Shown: piece after piece, positions 1 through 4,776 of the stretch
How the letters are laid out: the number at the start of each line of letters is the position of its first letter
Numbering within the stretch: position 1 is the stretch's first letter
Assembly (NCBI GenBank): GCA_964384595.1
Contig: CAYLLY010000139.1
Coordinates: 1-5,480, forward strand
Reading direction: 5' to 3'
Length of the DNA: 5,480 nucleotides
From: SCTG01 sp964384595
Lineage (GTDB): Bacteria; Nitrospirota; Nitrospiria; Nitrospirales; NS-4
Program-made: the position numbers and the translations under genes
Notes under the pieces: model-generated
What the model was told of the DNA's origin: nothing
Seen by the model: the letters and a program-made list of their open reading frames with translations, nothing else
The model's database searches: none

Positions 1-832
1 CGCGCTCCGGGTAGTTCATGGCGTAGGCGATCGGCGTCCGCATGTCGGGAAGGCCAAGCTGGGCGATCACCGAGCGGTCCTGGTACTCGACGAGCGAGTG
101 GATGATGCTCTCGCGGTGCACCACCACCTCGATCTTCGAGGCGGGGATGTCGAAGAGCCACCGGGCCTCCACGACCTCCAGGCCCTTGTTCATCAGCGTG
201 GCCGAATCGATCGTGATCTTGTCGCCCATCTTCCAGTTCGGATGCTTGAGGGCCTGCTCGACCGTCACGTGGCGCAGTTGCTCCTTCGTCAGATTCCAGA
301 GGGGGCCGCCGGATGCGGTCAGGATCAGGCGGAGGATGTCCTCGGCCCGGTGCCCTTCCATGGATTGGAAGAGCGCGCTGTGCTCGCTGTCCACCGGGAA
401 GATCCGGACGCCGCGCGCCCGGGCCTCGGCCTGCATGAGCCGCCCGGCCATCACCATCGGCTCCTTGTTGGCGAGGGCGATGAACTTGCCCGCCTTGATC
501 GCGGCGAGCGTAGGCACGAGGCCGGCGCCGCCGACGATGGCCGAGATGACGAGGTCGGCGCCCGACATGGTCGCGACCTGCCGGAGTCCGTCCGCGCCGC
601 TCAGGATGGTCGTCGTGAGCCCCTTGCAGCGCGCGCGCAGGCGGTCCGCGGCGGCTTCGTCGGACATGGCGGCGGCGGCCGGCGAGAAGGCGCGGATCTG
701 TTCTTCGAGTTTCTCGACGTTCGTGCCCGCCGTGAGCCCGACCGCCCGGAACTTGTCCGGGAACTTGGCGATGATGTCGAGCGTGTTGGTGCCGATGGAG
801 CCGGTGGAGCCCAGGATGGCGATCGTTTTCAT
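1..832 (-). CDS. dxr: 1-deoxy-D-xylulose 5-phosphate reductoisomerase, C-terminus cut by window edge
   Basis: Cytosolic enzyme of the MEP (non-mevalonate) isoprenoid pathway. It converts 1-deoxy-D-xylulose 5-phosphate to 2-C-methyl-D-erythritol 4-phosphate using NADPH and a divalent metal. The 277 visible residues start with a Rossmann motif GSTGSIG (residues 8-14), followed by ALANKE (119-124). The metal ligands D148, S149 and E150 lie in VDSEHSALFQ, and E219 follows in NKGLE. The substrate-binding residues S174, W200, M202, S210, N215, K216 and H245 are all present, matching the E. coli enzyme by alignment from memory. The visible end is LGLPDMRTPIAYAMNYPER. The family is about 385-400 residues, so roughly 110 C-terminal residues lie left of the window. 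The ATG at 832 is 4 bp after the cdsA stop, so it is the third gene of uppS-cdsA-dxr. Nothing suggests damage; identification is essentially certain. Confidence 0.97.
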   Translation of the reverse strand, partial: MKTIAILGSTGSIGTNTLDIIAKFPDKFRAVGLTAGTNVEKLEEQIRAFSPAAAAMSDEAAADRLRARCKGLTTTILSGADGLRQVATMSGADLVISAIVGGAGLVPTLAAIKAGKFIALANKEPMVMAGRLMQAEARARGVRIFPVDSEHSALFQSMEGHRAEDILRLILTASGGPLWNLTKEQLRHVTVEQALKHPNWKMGDKITIDSATLMNKGLEVVEARWLFDIPASKIEVVVHRESIIHSLVEYQDRSVIAQLGLPDMRTPIAYAMNYPER

Positions 833-836
833 ATGG

Positions 837-1640
837 TCAGGGAGTCCGCACAGCAAGAAGGTAATAGTAGAGCACCGGCGTCGTGAAGATCAAGCTGTCC
901 ACGCGGTCGAGCACGCCGCCGTGGCCCGGGATGATCCCGCCGGAGTCCTTGACGCCGGCGCTGCGCTTCAGCACGGACTCGCAGAGATCGCCGAGCGGAG
1001 CCGCGACGCCCGCCAGCAGGCCGAGCGCGGCGGCGTCCGCCGCGCTCAGCGAGTCCAGGAACCAGGCCCGGCAGGCGAACGCGGCGGCGACCGATCCGAC
1101 CAGCCCGCCCACCGCGCCTTCCCAGGTCTTCTTGGGGCTGAGGCGCGGGGCCATCTGGTGCCGCCCCAGGAAGGTGCCGACGTAGTACGCCGCGGTGTCG
1201 TTGGCCCAGGTCACCAGGAACAGGAAGAAGATCAGGAAGGCGCCGTCGGCCAGTTGCCGGACGCGGATCAGGTGGCCGAGCAGCCAGGCCACATAGAAGA
1301 CGCCGAACGCGAGGACGGCCGTATCCAACAGCCCGGACTTGAGCTCCCGTCCCGCCAGGACGTGGCTCAACAGCACCGCCATGACGATGAAGGTGATGGT
1401 CGCGGGTTCGGCCAGGAGGCCGGGCACGGCGAAGCCCGTCGTGACCAGCAGCCCCAGCGCGAGCCCGAGGCCCATGGGCGGGGAATAGGGGCCGGGGAAG
1501 TGCAAGCGGTAGTACTCGTACTGAGCCAGGAGAATGCCGATCGCAACGAAGATGGAAAACGCCGCCGCCGGCAGATGGCGCACCAGGACGTAGAACAGCG
1601 GAAAGAAGACGAGGGCCGAGTAGACCCGACGGCGATCCAC
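837..1640 (-). CDS. cdsA: Phosphatidate cytidylyltransferase (CDP-diglyceride synthase)
   Basis: Integral inner-membrane enzyme that makes CDP-diacylglycerol from phosphatidic acid and CTP, the precursor of bacterial phospholipids. With the GTG start at 1640 the protein has 267 residues, normal for the family. Much of it is hydrophobic, with several membrane segments (about 7-40, 57-75, 81-95, 107-125, 132-147, 176-195 and 204-216). The C-terminal family signature runs from S222 to S249 with KR, KD, PGHGG and DRVD. Further conserved elements are ANDTAAYYVG (146-155) and SPKKTWEG (168-175). The frame stays open upstream into uppS, but that part is antisense-like shadow sequence. GTG at 1640 is chosen because it overlaps the uppS stop by one base (TAGTG), has AAAGG about 8 nt upstream, and gives the right length. 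This arrangement implies translational coupling to uppS. Confidence 0.96.
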   Translation of the reverse strand: MDRRRVYSALVFFPLFYVLVRHLPAAAFSIFVAIGILLAQYEYYRLHFPGPYSPPMGLGLALGLLVTTGFAVPGLLAEPATITFIVMAVLLSHVLAGRELKSGLLDTAVLAFGVFYVAWLLGHLIRVRQLADGAFLIFFLFLVTWANDTAAYYVGTFLGRHQMAPRLSPKKTWEGAVGGLVGSVAAAFACRAWFLDSLSAADAAALGLLAGVAAPLGDLCESVLKRSAGVKDSGGIIPGHGGVLDRVDSLIFTTPVLYYYLLAVRTP

Positions 1641-2458
1641 TAAGCGGACCTTTTGCCGACCTTCTCGTCCGAATGGTCGCCGAGCTGATCGCGGGTCCGG
1701 CCGAACCGCCGCTCCCGCCGCTGATAGTCGTGCAGGGCCAGCAGGGCCTCGCGGCGGCGGAAGTCCGGCCAGAGCGTGGGCGTGAAGTACATCTCCGTGT
1801 AGGCGAGCTGCCAGAGCAGGAAGTTGCTGATGCGCGTCTCGCCGCTCGTCCGGATGAGGAGATCCGGATCGGGCAGCCCGTGGGTGGAGAGGTAGCCTTC
1901 CAGCAGGTCTTCGTCGATCTGATCGGGTTTGACCACATCCTTTTTTACGTCCTCGGCAAGCCGGCGGACGGCGTCCACGATCTCCGAGCGCCCGCCGTAG
2001 CTCAACGCGACGGTCAGGTTCAGCTTGTCGAGGTGCGCGGTCTCCCGCTCCACCTTCCGGACCCAGGCCAGCGCCGACTCCGGCAGGGTGTTGACCCGCC
2101 CGATGGCGCGGAAGCGGGTGTCTTTTTCGATGAGGGCCTCCAACTCCATCTGCAGGTAGCTCTCCAGCAGCATCATGAGGGCGTTGATTTCGGCCGCCGG
2201 CCGCTTCCAGTTCTCCTGCGAGAAGGCGTAGATCGTCAGCGCCTTGATGTTGAGTTCCCGGCAGAGGTTGATCATGTCCCGGACGGACTTGATCCCTTCG
2301 GTGTGGCCCGCCATCCGGGGGAGTCCCCGTTGGGCGGCCCACCGGCCGTTGCCGTCCATGATGATGGCGATGTGCCGGGGGAGCAATTCTGGAACGAGGA
2401 GGGACAGAAGCTCGCTGTTCGACAGGTGGTCGAGCTCGGCGGCAGTGTCGTTCGTCAT
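1640..2458 (-). CDS. uppS: Undecaprenyl diphosphate synthase (cis-prenyltransferase)
   Basis: Condenses isopentenyl diphosphate onto farnesyl diphosphate to give C55 undecaprenyl diphosphate, the lipid carrier for peptidoglycan and other envelope glycans. It is cytosolic and membrane-associated. The 272 residues carry all family motifs: HIAIIMDGNGRWA with catalytic D35, GHTEG (51-55), YAFSQENWKRP (77-87), SYGGRSEI (153-160), and RTSGE/RISNF with R203, R209 and S211. These match E. coli D26, R194, R200 and S202 with a constant offset of 9. The first 25 or so residues are a short N-terminal extension, and the C-terminus is a charged tail. The ATG at 2458 is the only reasonable start: an in-frame TAG lies four codons upstream, and the next Met is inside the active-site motif. 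There is no Shine-Dalgarno sequence; a sigma-70-like promoter ends 6 nt before the ATG, pointing to a leaderless message. First gene of the operon with cdsA and dxr. Confidence 0.97.
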   Translation of the reverse strand: MTNDTAAELDHLSNSELLSLLVPELLPRHIAIIMDGNGRWAAQRGLPRMAGHTEGIKSVRDMINLCRELNIKALTIYAFSQENWKRPAAEINALMMLLESYLQMELEALIEKDTRFRAIGRVNTLPESALAWVRKVERETAHLDKLNLTVALSYGGRSEIVDAVRRLAEDVKKDVVKPDQIDEDLLEGYLSTHGLPDPDLLIRTSGETRISNFLLWQLAYTEMYFTPTLWPDFRRREALLALHDYQRRERRFGRTRDQLGDHSDEKVGKRSA

Positions 2459-2464
2459 GGCAGG

Positions 2465-2493
2465 AGTCTACCGAGGCGTCCCGGCATTGTCAA
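2465..2493 (-). promoter_or_regulatory. Sigma-70-type promoter of the uppS-cdsA-dxr operon
   Basis: Read on the minus strand, a perfect -35 box TTGACA (2493-2488) is followed by a 17-nt spacer and the -10 box TAGACT (2470-2465). Only 6 nt (CCTGCC) separate the -10 box from the uppS ATG at 2458. Transcription would therefore start at or within a base or two of the A of the start codon, giving a leaderless mRNA. The -35 quality and ideal spacing make this the best promoter in the window. Confidence 0.75.
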
Positions 2494-2512
2494 ACCGACG
2501 GGAATGCCGGGA
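2479..2512. repeat. Perfect 10-bp inverted repeat flanking the uppS -35 box
   Basis: TCCCGGCATT (2479-2488) and AATGCCGGGA (2503-2512) are exact reverse complements separated by 14 nt. The intervening segment contains almost all of the uppS -35 box, and the left arm lies in the -35/-10 spacer. It could be a two-site operator or a cruciform. It does not look like a terminator, because no T-run follows on either strand. Confidence 0.6.
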
Positions 2513-2522
2513 TTCCTGTCGG
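2495..2522. repeat. Imperfect 11-bp palindrome between the two divergent -35 boxes
   Basis: CCGACGGGAAT (2495-2505) and ATTCCTGTCGG (2512-2522) pair with one mismatch around a 6-nt centre (GCCGGG). The element sits between the leftward -35 box (2488-2493) and the rightward -35 box (2531-2536), where a dimeric regulator could affect both promoters. It overlaps the other inverted repeat at 2479-2512, so only one of the two hairpins could form at a time. Which protein, if any, binds is unknown. Confidence 0.5.
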
Positions 2523-2530
2523 CAGGCTGC

Positions 2531-2559
2531 TTGCCCCTCTTCGTGATTGCGGCTATACT
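2531..2559 (+). promoter_or_regulatory. Sigma-70-type promoter of the amino acid dehydrogenase gene
   Basis: TTGCCC (2531-2536), a 17-nt spacer and TATACT (2554-2559) form a good -35/-10 pair on the plus strand. The expected transcription start is near 2566, leaving a leader of about 42 nt before the GTG start at 2608. The -10 matches the consensus at five of six positions; the -35 matches at four. Confidence 0.65.
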
Positions 2560-2586
2560 CCATCGGTTTTTCATTGAAGAGCAACC

Positions 2587-2593
2587 GGGAGGG
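2587..2593 (+). promoter_or_regulatory. Shine-Dalgarno sequence of the dehydrogenase gene
   Basis: GGGAGGG is a strong purine match to the 16S rRNA 3' end but lies about 14 nt before the GTG at 2608, longer than usual. No nearer in-frame ATG, GTG or TTG exists between it and 2608. Homology of the protein N-terminus supports the GTG, so the long spacing seems real. Confidence 0.5.
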
Positions 2594-2607
2594 CGATCGT
2601 TTCAGCC

Positions 2608-3744
2608 GTGGCGGCGGACCTGTTCAAAGACATGCAGCGCGGCGGGCACGAGCAGGTGGCGTTCTGCCGGGACGCCGACTCGGGCCTGCGCGCGATCATC
2701 GCCGTGCACAACACGCTTCTCGGTCCCGCCCTGGGCGGCGTCCGCATGTGGCCTTACGCCTCCACCGAGGAGGCCTTACGGGATGTCCTGCGGCTCGCCG
2801 AGGCCATGACGTACAAGGCCGCGGTGTCGGGGCTCCCCCTGGGCGGCGGCAAGGCCGTCATCATCGGAGACCCCCGGCGGGTGAAGACCGCGAGCCTGCT
2901 GCGGGCGTTCGGGCGCGCGGTCGAGAGCCTGGGCGGACGCTATCTCACGGCCGAGGATGTGGGCATGACCGTCGCCGACATGGAGATCGTCCGCAAGGAG
3001 ACCAGGCATGTCACGGGCACCTCGGAGAAGGCGGGCGGCAGCGGGGACCCGTCCTATCTGACTGCGAAGGGAATCTTTTATGCCATCGAGACCTGCATGA
3101 AGGAAGTGTACGGCGATCCCTCGGTGCGGAACCGGACGGTGGCAATCCAGGGTGTGGGGAAGGTGGGCTATCAGTTGGCCGAGCTGCTGGCGACGGCCGA
3201 CGCCCGGCTCATCATTGCCGACACGGACGCGCAGCGAGCCATGCTCGCCCGCCGCGAGTTCGAGGCCTGGCGGGTGGAGCCCGGCGAGATCCTGCAATCG
3301 GAGTGCGATGTCCTCGCGCCCTGCGCCCTCGGCGGCGTGTTCAACCGCAAGACGATTGCCAAGCTGCGATGCCGGGCGATCGCGGGCGCCGCCAACAATC
3401 AATTGGAGGAGCCGGCCGATGCCGAGAGGCTTGCCGAGCGCCGCATCCTCTACGCGCCGGATTATGTGGTCAGCGCCGGCGGGATCATCAACATCCTGGT
3501 GGGCCTGCAGGGCGGCCGCAAGGGCTATGACCGGGCCAAGGCCGAGCGTCTGGCCAAGCGCATCCCGCTCACGCTCCAGGAGATCTTCCGCAAGGCGCGC
3601 GCGCAGGGCATTACCACGGCGCAGGCCGCCGACGAGCTGGCCGAGGCCCGGCTGGAAGAGGCCCGATCCAAGAAAATAGATGTAGAGGCGCACGGCCGTG
3701 CGCCCTTGCGGAAACGAACCACACGAGCGCGAGTCCGTCGGTGA
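2608..3744 (+). CDS. Leucine dehydrogenase-family NAD-dependent amino acid dehydrogenase
   Basis: Member of the Glu/Leu/Phe/Val dehydrogenase family, closest from memory to leucine dehydrogenase (symbols ldh or bcd): reversible oxidative deamination of a branched-chain amino acid to its 2-oxo acid with NAD+. It is cytosolic and usually octameric. Residues 5-20 (LFKDM...HEQVAFC) match the start of Bacillus leucine dehydrogenases, which supports the GTG start. Seen in the sequence are LGPALGG (38-44), K70 in MTYK, K82 in LGGGK, catalytic D117 in TAEDVG, the Rossmann loop GVGKVG (182-187) with D205 at the end of the next strand (NAD preference), CDVLAPCALGG (233-243), and ANNQL (262-266). The family motif YVxNAGG reads YVVSAGG here (Asn to Ser at 289), so the preferred substrate is uncertain. 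At 378 residues it is about 12 longer than usual; the basic tail after residue 356 is encoded across a GC palindrome. It may serve branched-chain amino acid turnover. The 3' end is 9 bp from the next gene. Confidence 0.9.
   Translation: MAADLFKDMQRGGHEQVAFCRDADSGLRAIIAVHNTLLGPALGGVRMWPYASTEEALRDVLRLAEAMTYKAAVSGLPLGGGKAVIIGDPRRVKTASLLRAFGRAVESLGGRYLTAEDVGMTVADMEIVRKETRHVTGTSEKAGGSGDPSYLTAKGIFYAIETCMKEVYGDPSVRNRTVAIQGVGKVGYQLAELLATADARLIIADTDAQRAMLARREFEAWRVEPGEILQSECDVLAPCALGGVFNRKTIAKLRCRAIAGAANNQLEEPADAERLAERRILYAPDYVVSAGGIINILVGLQGGRKGYDRAKAERLAKRIPLTLQEIFRKARAQGITTAQAADELAEARLEEARSKKIDVEAHGRAPLRKRTTRARVRR
3687..3704. repeat. Perfect 18-bp GC palindrome inside the 3' end of the dehydrogenase gene
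   Basis: GGCGCACGGCCGTGCGCC is its own reverse complement, with TAGA on the left and CTTG on the right. It is translated in frame as AHGRAP near the C-terminus of the dehydrogenase. From memory, dispersed palindromes of the form GTAGGGGC...GCCCCTAC with this same core are common in many bacterial genomes and often add AHGRAPLR-like tails to proteins; this looks like a degenerate copy. No T-run follows on the plus strand, so it is not a standard terminator for this gene. Confidence 0.7.
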
Positions 3745-3745
3745 G
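3740..3745 (+). promoter_or_regulatory. Ribosome binding site of the 77-residue membrane protein
   Basis: GGTGAG lies 8 nt before the ATG at 3754 and overlaps the stop codon of the dehydrogenase gene. The overlap suggests ribosomes finishing the dehydrogenase could help start the next gene. Confidence 0.5.
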
Positions 3746-3753
3746 ACCGTATA

Positions 3754-3987
3754 ATGGGTAAAGCCCTTTTCGCCGCAGGTTTGAGTCTGGTCCTGGCCGG
3801 GCTCGGTCACGTGTTTCTGGGATTGTGGCGGGGCATGTGGTTTGCGATCCCGAGCATGATCCTCCTGTACATTTATTGGGCCGGTTTCTGGGACCAGGAC
3901 ATGGCCATGGCGGTGTTTCTCTCTCTCGGCATCTTCGCCGCCTTTGACGCGTTTTCCTTCGCCCGGCGCGGGCATGGCATCGTCTGA
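3754..3987 (+). CDS. Small three-helix membrane protein (TM2-like)
   Basis: A 77-residue, very hydrophobic protein of unknown function. Three membrane segments can be seen, at about residues 4-24, 27-46 and 50-68. The segment AGLGHVFLGLWRG (15-27) resembles the PGLGxxYxGxxxxG turn between helices of TM2-domain and related small membrane proteins, and the C-terminal DAFSFAR (65-71) resembles the DAYxxAR ending common in such families. There is no signal peptide cleavage site and no catalytic motif. The start has a GGTGAG at good spacing and lies 9 bp after the dehydrogenase stop; the 3' end overlaps the next gene by 14 nt. It therefore sits in a likely transcription unit with its neighbours. 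Real gene status is well supported by the membrane pattern and tight packing; function is not known. Confidence 0.75.
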   Translation: MGKALFAAGLSLVLAGLGHVFLGLWRGMWFAIPSMILLYIYWAGFWDQDMAMAVFLSLGIFAAFDAFSFARRGHGIV

Positions 3988-4759
3988 CGAAAAGCAGAGC
4001 GGTCTGCTCGTTGCCTACGACATCATGGCCGTGCCCGGGCGCCCGGCCAATCTTGTCGCGGATCTCCTGAAAGAAGGCTTGCTCGCTCCTTCCCCGCTGG
4101 GGGGCGAGGTGTTGTTCTTCGAGCATGGGGGCCGTCTGCTGGGACGGACGCTGACCGGCGGCGACGGTCGTGCCATGGTGCCGTTCACGCCGCAGGCCCT
4201 GGGGAGGATGACCGTGACCGTGCGCGTGGGAGAGAGCCGGAGGGTCACGGCGCGGGAGACGACGGCCGGGGTCTTCGTCTGGGACCGAAAACATCCGAGC
4301 GTGATCATCTCGATGAAGGCGCTGGTCTCCGTGTCCAGCCGGCCCGATCTGGGGTTACCGCTGCCGCGCTCAGGCGCCAAGCTCCAGAATCCCGACGGCA
4401 GCGCAGTGGAAGCGCTGACGGTATTGGCGAAACGGGTCCATGTGATGTACGTTACCGCGAGCGACCGGCTGGAGCTTTCCGAGGTGCGGCAGTGGGCGGA
4501 CCGGAATCGCCTGCCTGCGGGGCCCGTCTTTCCTCTCAAGCCCGGCCCGATGAGTCTGTCACGCGAGCTCGAACGCTGGCGGCAGGAGGGGTGGACCAAT
4601 ATCAAAGGAGGGCTCGCCGGAACAGGGGATGAGGCCAGGGCGTTGGTGGACAGGAAACTGAAGGCGATCATTCCCCCGACTGCACCGGCCAAAGAGAAAT
4701 GGCCAGACAAGGCGGTCGCAACAAAAGATTGGCAAGAAGTTACAAGGCAATTCAGGTGA
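3974..4759 (+). CDS. Ig-like domain fused to a degenerate HAD-like domain, function unknown
   Basis: A 261-residue protein, soluble by appearance, with no signal peptide or membrane segment. Residues about 16-88 look like an Ig-like beta-sandwich: VPGRPANL..., a PLGGEVLFF strand, GRLLGRTLTGGDGRAMVPFTP, then an alternating MTVTVRV strand. Residues about 107-235 resemble the HAD-like fold of LNS2/App1-type phosphatases: a strand at HPSVIIS, VMYVTAS (158-163) like the family YLTAR motif, then W174 with RLPAGPVFPL (179-188), and GTGDEARAL with KAIIPP near the end. The nucleophile motif DxDxT is absent; S113 and K115 stand where the aspartates would be, so phosphatase activity is unlikely. The tail (236-261) is charged. 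The ATG at 3974 overlaps the previous gene by 14 nt and has no clear ribosome binding site, which suggests coupling. A TTG at 3944 would add ten residues. Domain assignment is by eye only. Confidence 0.7.
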   Translation: MASSDEKQSGLLVAYDIMAVPGRPANLVADLLKEGLLAPSPLGGEVLFFEHGGRLLGRTLTGGDGRAMVPFTPQALGRMTVTVRVGESRRVTARETTAGVFVWDRKHPSVIISMKALVSVSSRPDLGLPLPRSGAKLQNPDGSAVEALTVLAKRVHVMYVTASDRLELSEVRQWADRNRLPAGPVFPLKPGPMSLSRELERWRQEGWTNIKGGLAGTGDEARALVDRKLKAIIPPTAPAKEKWPDKAVATKDWQEVTRQFR

Positions 4760-4761
4760 TT

Positions 4762-4765
4762 GGAG
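4762..4765 (+). promoter_or_regulatory. Ribosome binding site of the His-rich membrane protein
   Basis: GGAG lies 11 nt before the ATG at 4777, in the 17-nt gap after the preceding stop codon. Spacing is somewhat long but acceptable. The surrounding stretch is AT-rich compared with the rest of the window, which would keep the start site unstructured. Confidence 0.5.
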
Positions 4766-4776
4766 ATGGTTTATTA

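Larger units (their letters stand above)
2459..2607. other. Divergent intergenic control region between uppS and the amino acid dehydrogenase gene
   Basis: A 149-bp non-coding gap between two genes that point away from each other. It holds one promoter-like sequence per strand (listed separately), two overlapping inverted repeats between and over the two -35 boxes, and a Shine-Dalgarno sequence for the rightward gene. I see no small ORF or RNA gene in it. Confidence 0.85.

Noticed and set aside
42..1643. A 533-codon open frame on the plus strand opposite dxr and cdsA
   Set aside because: It lies antisense to two genes with full family motifs. Its translation is rich in Arg, Pro and Ser with no recognisable domain, as expected from GC-rich shadow frames.
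1641..2342. Upstream extension of the cdsA frame through uppS
   Set aside because: The extra residues overlap uppS, are Arg/Gly/Pro-rich and show no membrane segments. The GTG at 1640 gives the correct family length.
3670..3704. Hairpin plus T-rich stretch on the minus strand, as a terminator
   Set aside because: The T-run after the palindrome is interrupted and no minus-strand gene ends here. The palindrome fits a dispersed repeat better.
3750..3755. TATAAT overlapping the ATG of the 77-residue protein, as a -10 box
   Set aside because: No -35-like sequence lies 16-18 nt upstream (the region reads GCGCGA), and the match overlaps a start codon with a good ribosome binding site.
3944..3973. 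TTG start ten codons upstream for the Ig/HAD-like protein
   Set aside because: It lies deeper inside the preceding gene, has no Shine-Dalgarno, and the added residues look like a shadow frame. The ATG at 3974 is simpler.
2776..3975. A 399-codon open frame on the minus strand opposite the dehydrogenase
   Set aside because: It is antisense to a clear enzyme gene and shows no motif; the long open frame follows from GC-biased codons.
4721..4776. Promoter in the AT-rich stretch before the His-rich membrane protein
   Set aside because: TTGGCA at 4729-4734 has no -10-like hexamer at 16-18 nt, and TATTAA at 4772-4777 has no matching -35 box.
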